Origin: Neurospora intermedia
Taxonomy: Eukaryota; Ascomycota; Sordariomycetes; Sordariales; Sordariaceae
Length of the DNA stretch: 64,000 nt
Assembly: GCA_037102815.1 (NCBI GenBank)
Contig: BTPP01000004.1
Coordinates: forward strand, 2,418,001 to 2,482,000
Direction: 5' to 3'
The translations under genes were made by a program, and so were the position numbers. Shown here piece by piece: positions 49,708-61,413 of this stretch; the first letter of the stretch is position 1; each line of letters begins with the position of its first letter. The notes under the pieces are model-generated. The model had not been told where the DNA came from. It saw only the letters and a program-made list of their open reading frames with translations, and did no database searches.

Positions 49708-49765
49708 CTAACCCTAACCCTAACTAACCCTAACTAACCCTAACTAACCCTAGCTAACCCTAATA
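49708..49765 (+). repeat. Interstitial telomere-like repeats (CCCTAA type)
   Basis: CTAACCCTAACCC followed by TAACTAACCC repeated in tandem with one variant (TAGCTAACCC), about 58 bp. The hexamer CCCTAA (TTAGGG on the other strand) is the filamentous-fungal telomere repeat. Here most copies are spaced to a 10-bp period by an extra CTAA. It is internal, with unique DNA on its right. Confidence 0.85.
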
Positions 49766-52683
49766 CTAATTGGTAGCCTTGCAAAAATGTCGGGTATTGA
49801 CGGCTGTTCGCGGGCGTAATTACAGGTTGTTACAGAGGAGGTACGAAAAGTCACTTGGCACGTGATCGGACCCATATTTTCTGATGCCCCCATTCACCGT
49901 CCCCGGCAGTTTGACCGGGTTTTGTCTGCTTGCTTGGTTCGTGCGCCGTGTAATCCATCCGTCGTACATGGCCCATATGGCTGAATGGTCAGCGCCTGGT
50001 GCACTCGTCCGTCGCAAACCTGCATCATGATGTAGTTGTAGTTTGCTTCCCAATGCGAAGGCCGTGTCTTGACGACTTCCGGTGTCCGGGACCAGCGGGA
50101 AGCCAACTATGTGCCGTGTAGCACTGAATAGGCTGGGGGGGGGGGTTGATATCAGTATCCGCTCTCGCGTAGATGTCCTCTGCGCCGCAGCTACGTTACC
50201 CTTGCGGTCCCATTTGGGTATCAAGTTCAACCAGAATGTTGTCCATCAAGGACGGAGAAACGGGGAGTTCAGGTTGTGCCCTGAATATGTGGACAAGACG
50301 GAAGCATCTCCAACACCACGTGAAGGAATGAGACGGCGGAGCAGCCTGCCCGGTTATGGTGTTGTATGTACCGACATACCCACCACCTATCCGTCTTCCG
50401 TGCAACATGCATTGTGTGTTACCTTGTGGGTGTATACAGCCTACAGCGCTAGAAAGCTGCTGTACACTAGGTACCCAGGCCTGTAGTCCGCACTCGTCGC
50501 CCACCGCACTAACAGGCCGCTCTCAGACCCAGGAGAGAAGCCCTAGGTTTTTGCCCCCATGTGTGCTAGTGAAACTCCAATTGCCAGCCTATCGCCGAAA
50601 TTGTGCAAAATTGAGAACCTCTCTGGTCAGGCTGGGTATGGGCGTGATTGAACGTTGTCATGACATTGTTATCTGTCCTGTGCTGTCAGATATACTGGAT
50701 TACCCTTACCAAGAATATCTATCTTTGTAGTCATATTCATGATGATGAGATCACTCAACAACAACACGGTGGAAAGATAAACGCACAAAGCACAAAATTA
50801 GCCACATGGTGCCAAAATAGACAACCGATGATGGAACTTGCGAAAAGGCGGGAGTGAGTTGGTAGTAGGCCGGATATCGTGACCAAGGAACCCGTAAAAG
50901 GAGCGCCGGCGGAAGGGGTCAAACTAGTCAAAGAGGTGGGGAGGGATGTCGGTGTTAGTTGGTGTGCCTTGGCTGGTTCCCTTGCAAGCGGTCCTCTTCG
51001 ACGAGACACTTTAAGTTGAACACAAGTAGCCAGTCGATGAGGTTGGTATTTGCACGGTACGGTCTCCTTTTGGACTGAGACGGAATATGCTGGGGAGGCG
51101 CACATGTTCATGGCCACTATGTGCACCCCAGGTGGCGCGGGGAGAAAGAGGTGTCACCTCAGCTCTTTTATCACCATCCATTGTCGAGGCTTGTCATTCC
51201 TTCTGTGTTTCTGCAGCAGCCCATACCATTTGCAACCAGTCAGGCCCTAATCACCCATCACACACATCCATGGCATGACAACAGGGCCTCCAATTATCGG
51301 CAAACCCAAATGATCTTGTGACTGGCATATTGAAAGACAGGCCTTTGGACCGGCTTTGTTGCTTTGTTCGATCTGATGGCCTAGGTAGTCCATGCTTCTT
51401 CCATGCCATGCCCATTTTGATGCCAATTGTTGTCTCTGGTACACGGTTCAGCAGGTACGCAAGCGCTGAAGCAACACGGTGACTGCTCTGCGGCGCCTTT
51501 TGATGACTGCAGCTCAGCCCCTGGTTCATTCCCATAGGTACCTAGGTACCGAGAAGAGGTAGGTTGCCCAAGGCAAACAGCGATGACAGGTGAACAAGAC
51601 AATGGTAAGCGAGGGCCAGAAGGTGTTCGCGACAATAGTAAAGTACAGTACAGTTTATCGGTACAGTAGGTGAGATGGTGTCCTGCCTGTCTTGTCCGGG
51701 TGCGCGTCGAGATTGTGCCCGTTGTGTCGGGTGCCCGTCAGGCTGCCAGTTGTTGTAAGTGGTCGGGTACCTCTCTGGTCATCTCCCTACGCCGTACTTG
51801 TATGGTACTAGCTGTCTGTACCTGTTCTATGGGGGCGCACACCCAGGGCAGGAAGAATGGATTGGACTAATCAACCATCACTGGCATTCATCCCATCTCC
51901 TTCTCTTCCCTCCTCCTCCTTCTCTCTTCTTCTTCTTCCTCTTCTTTTTTTCTTCTTTTCTTCTTCTCTTCTTCAAAGAAACAAACACGCACTTCTGCAC
52001 CATCGATTCAGCACCGAGAGTCATCTCCTGTCACAGAGAGATCATCGCGATAACAACAGCTCTGCCGTTTCCCTGCCTCCACACTTTTGATCCGACCAAA
52101 TCCACTTTGGCCCGATCAAGAGTTACTTTGCCAGCTGCGCATCTCCTTCGGACATCTGGTAAGTGACTCAGGAGCGGACCCTAGAATACCACTTCCCCCC
52201 TCAACTCAACCCACGTCCCCCCTGACAATAACCACGGGCATTGTGTCCCATGGCCCACGCCCCCCCTTTGGTGCCGCGCATCAGCCTGCGACCACGACGA
52301 GTGCGTGTGTGCGATTAGGGCACATCGTCATATCGACTGGTGTACCTTGGCTCTACTTGGACCTACACCGTACTGTGTGCGTCTATGTGTGTGTGTGTCT
52401 GTATCATACATACTATAGTATAGTAGTTGTACATGGTCCATGGCCCTGGTCGGCATCACGACTGATAACAAAAAGACCGCCACCGCCCGTTGTCCGTCAC
52501 TCCTCCTTCTCCTCCTCCTTCCATCATCATCATCATCACAAGCAACAGCACCATCATATCTCCTCACCAACGCGTCGTCGCGTGTCTGCCCTCCTCCCGC
52601 CGTATCGTGCTAACACCCACTGGCGCCGACTCGCAGACACGTCTCGAAGCACACCTACGTCAACAAAGGTCAACAAGGCAATC
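49766..52683. other. Intergenic and long leader of STB3-like gene
   Basis: About 2.9 kb with no gene accepted. The right part is probably the STB3-like promoter and a long leader, with a pyrimidine tract at 51,895-51,974 and a good splice donor (GTAAGT) at 52,159. A TG-rich patch lies near 52,377-52,401. Confidence 0.5.
51895..51974 (+). promoter_or_regulatory. Pyrimidine tract in the STB3-like promoter
   Basis: About 80 bases of almost pure C and T on the plus strand, ending in repeated TTCTTC, about 710 bp upstream of the coding start. Such CT tracts often lie just upstream of transcription starts in filamentous fungi. Confidence 0.5.
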
Positions 52684-53766
52684 ATGGCATCTGCTGTTCG
52701 CGATATCACTACGACCTCCCTCGGCCGAGACAACTTAACTGCTGTAGCGGCCCGGAGTGTCCCTGTGACGGCAACTCACCCGATCCCCCTCCCTACTCCT
52801 CCCAACTCCATGTCCCCTACACTGCCTCCCCATGGGCTCAAGGCCCAGCTTCAGAGAGCTCAGATGGACCAACACGTCGACTCGGATCTGGACCTCCATG
52901 GCGATCACGACACCGATCACAACGGTAGTGCCGGTTCTCCCCCATACGAGTCGGCCGGCATCAACGCTGCCATGTTGGCCAAGTTTCATCTACCAGAAAT
53001 CCTCTTGAACCACGGTCCGCTTGCGATCCGTCATATCATGGGTTATCTCACGAGCTCTATCCCTGGCTTTGCTGAGATTCCTCCGACAAAGGCTCGGAGG
53101 TTGGTTGTGGGTGCTTTGGAAGGTCGAGGAAGTGGAGGCGAAGGCGGCGGTCTGGACGGTGACGTACAATTTGAGAAGGTGGGCTGGGGAATATGGCAAG
53201 CCAGGAGGCGTGGCCAGCCCTCCGGGTACATGGCAGCACGCCGAGCATCGCCACACGGTGACAGTCAACCCGCAAGTATTCCCATTACCAGGAATGGCGG
53301 TTGGAACCTGGATCGCTTGCGCATCGCAGCGGCTGGTTCCCTCGACGGTGAATCTTGCGCGGCATTCTCCTTCGACGATCGGTCTATGCACATGATGGAC
53401 CACGAAGTGGATAGGATGTCCTTGGATGGTTCGGCATCGGCCTCCTGCTCAGAGGCACCTGATGATGACGATGATATTGCTATGGATGACGACACGGAAG
53501 ACGCGACAGATGATGAAGACTGGGCCGCTGTTGGTGCGGCTGCGCTTCGTGCGACTTCATATCAAGCCCCATCAGACCGGTTCCTCAACGCAAACAGTGT
53601 CTACGCTACTGGTGGGCTACGGTCATTCTCTTCATCAGTGGGAATGGCACGCTCGCCACAGTTCCGCACCTTCAACTTTGCAACAACAACACCCGCATTG
53701 ACGACCCCGTCAGATGCGCAAGAAAGGGAGGCCGTCGAGGCTCTCCTTCGACTTGGATCTGTATAA
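52684..53766 (+). CDS. STB3: STB3-type Sin3-binding protein
   Basis: A single exon of 360 residues starting MASAVRDITT. The conserved block lies at about residues 95-185: AAMLAKFHLPEILLNHGPLA, then RHIMGYLTSSIPGFAEIPPTKARRLVVGALE and VGWGIWQARRRG. This is the Sin3-binding STB3 family domain. In yeast, Stb3 binds the RRPE promoter element of ribosome-biogenesis genes and recruits the Sin3-Rpd3 deacetylase when nutrients fall. The domain core is interrupted by a Gly-rich loop (GRGSGGEGGGLDGDV). The C-terminal half is acidic (DDDDDIAMDDDTEDATDDEDW) and Ser-rich. The same frame stays open for 199 more codons upstream, but that part reads as leader (Pro/His-rich), so the ATG at 52,684 (CAATCATGG) is preferred. 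Confidence 0.85.
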   Translation: MASAVRDITTTSLGRDNLTAVAARSVPVTATHPIPLPTPPNSMSPTLPPHGLKAQLQRAQMDQHVDSDLDLHGDHDTDHNGSAGSPPYESAGINAAMLAKFHLPEILLNHGPLAIRHIMGYLTSSIPGFAEIPPTKARRLVVGALEGRGSGGEGGGLDGDVQFEKVGWGIWQARRRGQPSGYMAARRASPHGDSQPASIPITRNGGWNLDRLRIAAAGSLDGESCAAFSFDDRSMHMMDHEVDRMSLDGSASASCSEAPDDDDDIAMDDDTEDATDDEDWAAVGAAALRATSYQAPSDRFLNANSVYATGGLRSFSSSVGMARSPQFRTFNFATTTPALTTPSDAQEREAVEALLRLGSV

Positions 53767-56700
53767 TACCACACACATGCATGGCTCGGCGTTCAACAAG
53801 GGGCAGGGCATAACATCAGGCACCCAATTGGGCGCTGGCGGTCATTTGAGGGATTTCTGGCATCTCTATCTCGCTGGGCACGAAACTTGGTTTTCGTGCT
53901 CGGGATTTGGAGCCACATCTACCAGGTTTCTTCACTCATACACGACTAAAGACGGCGCCATTGCGCCAACAAAGCATTCATATCGACTTTTGACTTCATC
54001 GGCTCTTTATCTTTGCTACGAGGCGTTTGGCGTCTCAACGATCACACTCAACTCAACTTCGCTTCTTATGCTATCCCTGGAGGAGAACATTTTGGCTACC
54101 AGACGCTCGGGTTTCCGCCACAGTGAGCTCTAATCCACCTGATCGGCCAGAGCTGGAGACTGGCAACTTTTACATAATTGCCTTGCCTCTCGTTACATGG
54201 ACGCCGTGGATCTGGGTAGCCTTTCCACGTTTGCTTTGAGAGGCACCTTGCATAAACCACTTGGCCCGCTTCTTTGGAAGTATCAGTTAGGAGCAAGATC
54301 ATACTAGCCTAGAGCTCTTGGCTTTATCACCTTGATTGCTCAGGTTTGCTATATCAGGGGCGTTGGTTTTCCTTGTCGGTTGCAAGAAAGTCTTTCACCT
54401 ACCCCTTGATACCCTTTTTGGTGCGCCGTCGGATTTGGAGTTTACCATGTTTCCTGGCTTGTGATAAGGCAACGGAAACAGGCAAGCGCGACTGCCGATT
54501 CTGGATCAGAGGAGACGACGGAACAGTCACCCAATTCGAGGTTAATGCTCACCTGGGTGCCGGTCACGGGTTATCCTGGGGTTTCGTTGTGTACATGTTT
54601 TCCGGTCAACCTTCCAAGGCCGGTAGCCCGTATTTGGTTATTCATTTTTTAAAAGCAGAACACTGGGGTTAGGACGAGAACGTTGCTTAATTACTAGGAG
54701 AGATATGGACAGGGCAGAAAGGACGGCGCGCGAGCGAACACAAAGACATACAACTCTGACACAATTTCCCTAGAGCAGGAAAGGATGAGCAGAACAACGA
54801 ACAAGTAATGATGAATGAAAGCAGGCATTGCGTGGGCGTGGGAAGCATATGTTTTATTCGTTTCATTTTTTTCTGGAACTATGCTACCATCACGACTATA
54901 CTACTATTGACGAATTTGGTGATTGATGATGGATGAGGGATGAACTAGGGCTTAGGGCTTTGCAAGGTCATGTAGACGAGGGCATGGGAGAAACATTTCT
55001 CGGGTTTCTGGAAACGACCAAGAACATGATACCGTGGATATCGACGCTTCCATCGAACGAGCGAAGGAGAAACGGAACGAACGGGCATGGGCCGCTCGCG
55101 GATCGATCCCGATCCGTACCTGCTGCAACCGGGGAAGTTGTGGTGCGGTCCGCACCAAGGCAAAAGGCGGTGACAGCGCAAGCTCGCTGACCGACTCCAC
55201 GGAACCAAACACCCCTCCCCTAGGCCCCCGATTGACTGGCCAACTGATCACCACCCCGACACTGAATCGCTCGCAGTTCGCACACCCCTCTGTCCTTATT
55301 TCGGGCAGCCATCGATCCTGCGATCCACTATGGGTTAGGTACCTGACCCTAATACGGGAAAGGACAAGCGCGATGTGGGTCGGAAACAGCGAGTTGTCAG
55401 TGGAGCGGCGAACGACGTTCGTTCCGGAACCTGCAAGGTGGGTCACGGCGGGGCGGGGCGGGACGGGAGGGAGACGGATGAGGCTCTGGACCCGGCCGTT
55501 CGTTTCGGCGCTTGGGAATTGCTTGAAACAAATTTTGAGCTTTCATGTTTTGAAACCTGAAGACTGGACACCACTACGGAGTATGGTTGCAACCGTATCT
55601 CAACACATCATAGGCGTGTGGTGAAGAGCTTTAGTCATATTAGCTGATAGCGCCAATGCAGATGACGTGTTGCCAACACTTGACATGTTTCAGATATGTG
55701 AAGCTTCTTTTTGTTGTTATTTTTGTGTGGATTGAGCGGATTGTGTCTGGGTGGAATGGTGCGGCGGACATGAAAACGGAGAATCTACGCATGGGTAGAG
55801 GCTGGCCCGAACGAGCTGGATGCGATGACTCCGACGAGCGGCGGCGGCCCCGTTGCCGCCGCCGACACTCCGATGAGATAGGAGATGGATCCACTTGCCC
55901 GGGCCCGCAGCCGGCCGGCTCTGAAGACGCAAAAGCACTGCGGTAGCCAAAACAGAAAGAAGAAAGAGATTACGAAAACGGAAATTACTGAACCGCCCCC
56001 CGTAGTTCTACCACAGAATGCGCACGAGAGAACTTACGTTGTTGAGTTCAATCGGGGAAAGCGCGTTGGAGAGGGACGACGACGACGAACATGAGTTCAC
56101 CTGGCTGGCAACACGTCACCGTGTAGTGTCTGGTGACAACGTCAATCCGCATAACGCACCACGCATATACGCAGGTACAACTCAATCTTGCATGGCGCTG
56201 TTCGCAATTGCTCACATTATGCAAGTGATAAAGAAATCGAGGATGGGAGGGAACACTGGTTATGCGGGGAAATGTAGACATTGAGAAATGAAAGAGCAGG
56301 ATGAAGTACCGATCTATTTGGTGATTGCTGATGATGGTTTTGTAAGTTTTTTTATTTTTATGTTTCTTGAATGAACAGAAACGGCGGAGGTTTATGCTTC
56401 AGTTGTGGGGGGGGGGTGTGTATTCAGCTGCTTGGCTCGGCCCCGGTCCGGTCCGGTCCGCAACGGAGATAGATGGGGCGTCGGGATGACCGATATCGGA
56501 GCGGGGTCCGTTCCCCCATTCGGGCCCGGTGGACGGGTTGCAATAGGTATCGCTTTCGGGGTTGTTGTAAAGCCAGCTATCCGTTGAGAGGACTTCAGTG
56601 TGGGAACTAGTATATAGTCTGGTATATATCCCGTTGAAAAGATACACAGATGAACGACTCAAGGAAGAAGGAAAGAGGCAATTCGACACCTCTAGTTAAG

Positions 56701-57027
56701 AGAATTTACGTCTCTCGTTGAATTTGTGATCATTTTTGCCATGTTCGTTCGAAGAGCTCCTTCCCAATGGTCCGTCCCTCTAACCATTACTTCCCGAGCC
56801 TCGTACAAGTAGATCGAACCTTCCCGGTTGCGCTTGATATTACTAATGCGACAAACTGCGTTTGGATGCGAAGTACGAGTGGTTTTCCCAACCTGGACAA
56901 ACCGGACGAATGGTGTTAGATTATTGTAACAAGGATGAGAGAAGAAAAGAAAGCCGGAGGGACACACGCGGGAGAATTGATGATTTGCAAGAGTAGAAAC
57001 AAGGATAGGGAAAAAAAGGAAAAAGAA
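53767..57027. other. Intergenic, no gene accepted
   Basis: About 3.3 kb between the STB3-like gene and the tRNA. The longest frame (55,034-55,624 plus, 196 codons) has frequent rare-type codons and no motif, and minus-strand frames overlap it. A G9 run lies near 56,407. Nothing else was recognised. Confidence 0.45.
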
Positions 57028-57124
57028 TGCCCAATAACAGGATTGAACTGTTGACCTTCGCATGACTTGATATCTCGAGGAGAGGATATTAGTACGACGC
57101 TCTAACCAGCTGAGCTAATCGGGC
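57028..57124 (-). tRNA. tRNA-Ile(AAU) with a 23-nt intron
   Basis: On the minus strand the acceptor arm is GCCCGAT pairing with ATTGGGC, followed by discriminator A. The D arm is AGCTCAGCTGGTTAGAGC. The anticodon stem TCGTA pairs with TGCGA around a CU-AAU-A loop, and the T arm is AACAG-TTCAATC-CTGTT. The anticodon AAU (A34 deaminated to inosine) reads isoleucine codons. A 23-nt intron sits after position 37, the standard place for the tRNA splicing endonuclease. Folded by hand; all stems close, with only G-U wobbles (one each in the acceptor and anticodon stems). Confidence 0.95.
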
Positions 57125-57833
57125 TGTTGATTGAACTGTGAACAAGTGTCAAAGCATTATGTTTGGATAATCTCACAAACTTGGGAATATTGGCGTGGAG
57201 CTGTTACCCAGATGTTTGATCGTTAGGAGACGTTTGGTGAATTGCTCCAAATTCGATAGAAGGCGAGAAAATGAGGAGGATCCAGCTAAATACCTAACAA
57301 CCGATGACATGGGTTAGGGCACAAGTGTCCTCTGTTAGTCACTATGCTGGGCATACTTATGGTGTTAGCGTTTCGTATACATGTGTAATGAACAACTTGA
57401 AGATGGATGTATATCTCATCGTAGTACATCCCTGTACACGATAGAAGAATAGCAGCGCGAAAGATCATACTGATGACTATCTAAGAAGGAGGTTTCACGG
57501 AAGCAAGACAAAGGAAAAGCCAAACCCCATCATATTATAACGTCAATGTGTGAGAGATTAGTTGGAAAGCATAAGGAGGACAAGAGCGAGAACATTGTCT
57601 ATTAGCTTGCCAAGTTGGATAGGCTTTTGCTGTACAGGACTCTCTAACGCCACGATAGATCAAGAACGAAACCACCAAGCCATGGAGCTGTCTATCTCCA
57701 TACATGTATATTTAGGTTTCTGTCCTCAACGAAAAAGTTGCAGGTAACCATAAAACATCCATAGTGCCTCCCCCCTGATCTCCTGATCTCGTACTCCTTT
57801 CATGCAAGTCGTGAACCGACATATCGTCACCCC
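57125..57833. other. Intergenic between tRNA and coiled-coil protein gene
   Basis: About 700 bp: 5' flank of the tRNA and 3' region of the large minus-strand gene. No repeat or gene recognised. Confidence 0.5.
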
Positions 57834-60437
57834 TCAAATAACCCTCCAAATAGCTGCCGCCCGATTCCCAACGATCCCCTCTCCCTCCTTCTCATCATCA
57901 ACCCTATTTAGTTTACGCACCCACTCAAGCTCCTCCGCCACGGCCTCCCTTTCAATCTGCGCCATAATTTGTAACTCAGCGAGCATGTTATCCATCAAAT
58001 TTCCGAATCCGCTAAGCGTCCTGGCCAGAGGCGACTCATCATCCTCTCCTTCCTCTTCCTTGTCCGCTTCCCTCTCAATAGCTTCAACCCCTTTTATTGG
58101 TCGCGATGACCGAAAAGAAGACCCATAGTTGGCCTTCGACGACACTCCGCCCAGCTCCCCCAACATCCTCCGCCACTTCTCCAACCGCCTCCCGAGCGCG
58201 ACGCACTCATTCTTCCATTCGAGATCCATACCCCCGATCATTTCCACCTCGCCATTCGCATCCAGCATCAACACCCCATCCCGGCCATCTTCATTATCCG
58301 CTGCGCTTCTTCTCCGTTCCTCCAATATCCTCCCTACCCTTCCAGCCCACACCTCAAACCCGCGCACCACATGTGTGTACTTCCCAATGGTAACACCCGA
58401 TGAAGAAGACGGAGAAGAAGGCTCGCTCATAGCCCACACCCCCGAAATCACTTCATCCAACGCCTGTAGTTTTGTCTCGTCCAATATTCCCCCAAACCCA
58501 GCCATAGCAAGCAAGCCCTCCACAACCCCCTCCTCCCCCTCCTTCCCCTCCATCTCCCCCACCGTTCTCTCCTCCGCCCTCACCCTCTCCCACATTCCCT
58601 GCAACTTCCCCCTAGCATCCTCCTCCCACTCTTCCTTTACCCGCTTCGCCTCCCGATGTAGCAAGTGCAACTGCAACAGTTCCGTCTGTAGTCGAGAAAT
58701 CTCGGCGGAGAGAGCGACGTTTGCCGGCTGCTTGGAGGGCGTGGGAGGAGCGAGGAAGGTGGATGTCAGTGGCTTGGGCAAGAGCGGGATCTGGGCAGGA
58801 GTGTAGTGTTGTTGGTACGTGTCAAAGTTATGACGGGGCGGCTGCTGCTGCTGCTGCTGCTGGGCGGCGTGAGAGGATGTCGAAGACGCAAGAGGTTCGG
58901 GTATATGGGGTTTGGGCTTTACTTTGAGACCGTTCCTGATCGTGGCGGCTGAGGGTGCCGTGGTTGGCTGGCATAAGGGAGGAGATTTGGTGAGGGTGGT
59001 TGTGGTGGTTGCTGTAGAAGGGGGCCTAGTTGAGGATGATATTTTTGGTGCCAGCTTTACAGTATTTGCTATTGCTGCTTCGGGGGCTTGTAAGGAGAGT
59101 GGTCTCCTGGAAGCAGCAAGACGCCGAGTTTGGGTCGTTGCTGTACTCGCCGCTGTCCTTTTCTTTGTTCCCGTGGTGACCGCGGTACTGGTAGTAGAAA
59201 CTGAAGATGCTGAGTTTTGCCGTTTATGTGCTGGTGATGACCTTAGTCCGGTTCCAGTCACTGCTTTGGGCGTCCCTCCTGTCGTTGCTATCTCTGGCTT
59301 AGCGGTGGCAGGAGATCGTCTGAGTGCGTTGGCCGATATGAGTGACTGTGGCCTACTTTTACCAGGAGTGCTTGGTGGTGGAACTCCTTTCGAAGCGTTT
59401 TTGGGCGGATCACTCCCACTCCCAACTCCAGAAACCCTGCTGTCTTTACCTACGGCAGTTTTTGAGAGCGCGGTGGCAGAAATGCCTGATACTGCTGTGC
59501 TTCTTGATACCGGCTTCGGCGTTGTTGGTTTCGGCGAGCTTATTGTTGCTGACTGAGTACGCGCATGCCCTCTCCCCCTTTGACCAATGCCTGTATCTAT
59601 TTTGAAACTAGAACCAGATGCACCTGTTACTCTTGGGCTAGTGATGGTGGCCAATGAACCTGCACTCGACGAAGTAGTTGGACGAGTCATTCCAAACGAT
59701 CCTGATAATGATGGCGGTATTGTGGTAGGTGGTGATAGAGGAGTAGTTCTCGCGGTCACATCAGTCGCGGATATTGTGGGAGCGCGATTACGGAGAGGTT
59801 GTCTGAGGCTAGTTGTTGACAATTTTGTCGACTTTGTGGCAGTTGTTGATGTTCTTGATGGTTGTAGTGCCATTGCTGCTCCCGATACAACCCGGTTCCC
59901 AGAACCACTGGAGATCCCAGTTCCAACTTCCGCGCCAGTCCTTTCGACTGCATTTTCAACTTTACTCCCCTCTTGCTTCAATCTAGTGCTAGCCAGTCGA
60001 TTAAGCCCTCCAGAGGATGGTGGTTTGATATTGCTGCTGGTGGTGCCGCTTCTAGTACCAGTAACACTAGCCGTCCTCTTGATTCCGCTCCCGCTGATCG
60101 CTGTGCCAATGTTGCTGGTGGCGACAGTCCGAGAAACCATTCCTGGCGCAGCCAAAGCTCCTTTTGTTGTTGATGGCGTTTGTATCATCGAGACGGGCCG
60201 TTGTTTTGACGCTCTTGCTCCTGCGCCCCTAGCGATATTGCTGCCAGCAGACGTACCAACTGCGGCGGTAATGGTGGTATCCTTCATCAGTCCCGCGGTG
60301 CTCATTGGTTTCCGGAGTGACTGAGTGCGATCCAGTGCACTTGGCTTTAAGGAAGGCGTTGGGGAGGACATGGTACCGGAGAGTTTCCTCCTCTTGAGAG
60401 GCGGGGATGTGATGGTGTTGTCAAAAGTGTCCGTCAT
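57834..60437 (-). CDS. Ser/Thr-rich protein with C-terminal coiled coil, unknown function
   Basis: A single exon of 867 residues starts MTDTFDNTITSPPLKRRKLSG (the KRRK is a possible nuclear signal). Residues about 20-540 are almost entirely Ser, Thr, Ala, Pro, Gly with scattered Arg/Lys, i.e. disordered and basic, ending in a seven-residue glutamine run (CTG/CAG repeat near 58,842-58,861). From about 575 a structured region begins: ALSAEISRLQTELLQLHLLHREAKRVKEEWEE is a good coiled coil. Helical segments follow (GLLAMAGFGGILDETKLQALDEVISGVW, EWKNECVALGRRLEKWRRML, NLMDNMLAELQIMAQIEREA). The layout, a basic disordered front with coiled-coil tail, is common in microtubule- or spindle-associated proteins such as augmin subunits, but I cannot name a family. 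Introns are absent. Confidence 0.75.
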   Translation of the reverse strand: MTDTFDNTITSPPLKRRKLSGTMSSPTPSLKPSALDRTQSLRKPMSTAGLMKDTTITAAVGTSAGSNIARGAGARASKQRPVSMIQTPSTTKGALAAPGMVSRTVATSNIGTAISGSGIKRTASVTGTRSGTTSSNIKPPSSGGLNRLASTRLKQEGSKVENAVERTGAEVGTGISSGSGNRVVSGAAMALQPSRTSTTATKSTKLSTTSLRQPLRNRAPTISATDVTARTTPLSPPTTIPPSLSGSFGMTRPTTSSSAGSLATITSPRVTGASGSSFKIDTGIGQRGRGHARTQSATISSPKPTTPKPVSRSTAVSGISATALSKTAVGKDSRVSGVGSGSDPPKNASKGVPPPSTPGKSRPQSLISANALRRSPATAKPEIATTGGTPKAVTGTGLRSSPAHKRQNSASSVSTTSTAVTTGTKKRTAASTATTQTRRLAASRRPLSLQAPEAAIANTVKLAPKISSSTRPPSTATTTTTLTKSPPLCQPTTAPSAATIRNGLKVKPKPHIPEPLASSTSSHAAQQQQQQQPPRHNFDTYQQHYTPAQIPLLPKPLTSTFLAPPTPSKQPANVALSAEISRLQTELLQLHLLHREAKRVKEEWEEDARGKLQGMWERVRAEERTVGEMEGKEGEEGVVEGLLAMAGFGGILDETKLQALDEVISGVWAMSEPSSPSSSSGVTIGKYTHVVRGFEVWAGRVGRILEERRRSAADNEDGRDGVLMLDANGEVEMIGGMDLEWKNECVALGRRLEKWRRMLGELGGVSSKANYGSSFRSSRPIKGVEAIEREADKEEEGEDDESPLARTLSGFGNLMDNMLAELQIMAQIEREAVAEELEWVRKLNRVDDEKEGEGIVGNRAAAIWRVI

Positions 60438-61413
60438 TCATTCGTGAAGCTGTGACTTTTGGGCGCTGATCTGCTGAATTATCGGGTTGGAAAGATCAAT
60501 TTTGAGTGTCCAGAAGATATTGGGATGGAGTTTAGACGAAGCCACTGCGAACAACCCAATTGTTCGATGGATGTACATAATGCAGGTTGGTTAGGTCGGC
60601 GGTTAAGGTCCAAAACCGGACATTTGTTACCATGGGAACGCGTACAGTATTTTACGTGTTCCCGCATGTTCGGATACGTCCCCGTTCCCGCTCCTGCTTT
60701 CCATGTTTCGGTGACCGTCTCCATGGGGGTTACAACGTGGTTGCCACAAAGTCTTCAGCGTTCCCGGCCTTAACACCCCTGGAACCCGCTAAAAGCTGGG
60801 GCCTGTCACTGCGGGCCGTTACTGAGCTCCGGGTGTACATGGGGGTGGACGGGTGGACGCCCGTCACCTACTAGGTACACCTGCAGCCGAAGAGGCGGGA
60901 CCGATCGCCAGGGCAGATCCAGCGGGATGGATGATCTAAACCACCATGGCAGCCCATCCGATACTGTATTCAACTTGCTACCTACTGAGCTCAACCAAAC
61001 GCCCGTTAGTCTTTTTCAGATCGGGCTTCGATAAGTTACTTCTTCAGGGAAATATTGCCGAGTTCTCAATACAAGTAAAGTGGCTCTATCATTTTTCAAT
61101 GGAGTATGCCTCCATCATCCATATACCACTACAGCCAAGTCAATCCAAAGAAGAGAAATAAAAAAAGTGCATCACCATCATATCTCCCATCCAATCAAAT
61201 ATACCAACGACTTCTTTCAGTATCTTGCCTCGCAAATCACGTCAAACATATGTACCCCAAATGCCAACCCACCCTACAACTTATTACTGCCAGCCATGCG
61301 ACAAATAGCATCAAGCAATTCCTACGCCAACGCCTATTTTCTCTTTGCAGTATGCAGTTCTTTATGCTTCTTCCCAAAACTATTTCCTAATCTTCAACAC
61401 TCCACCCTTACGA
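60438..61413. other. Intergenic between two minus-strand genes
   Basis: Promoter of the coiled-coil protein gene and 3' region of the partial gene at the right end. No repeat or other gene recognised. Confidence 0.5.

Noticed and set aside
49674-49711. Helitron 3' end (hairpin followed by CTAA)
   Set aside because: The hairpin and a CTRR-like CTAA are present, but the base after it is C rather than the T expected at an A/T insertion site, no 5' TC end was found, and the other repeat copy lacks the hairpin.
55034-55624. 196-codon plus-strand ORF
   Set aside because: No recognisable domain and overlapping open frames on the minus strand; judged non-coding.
58129-60324. Three long plus-strand ORFs (58,129-58,806; 58,912-59,556; 59,587-60,324)
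   Set aside because: Antisense shadows of the 867-residue Ser/Thr-rich protein; sequence is Val/Ala/Gly-rich as expected from reversed TCN and ACN codons.
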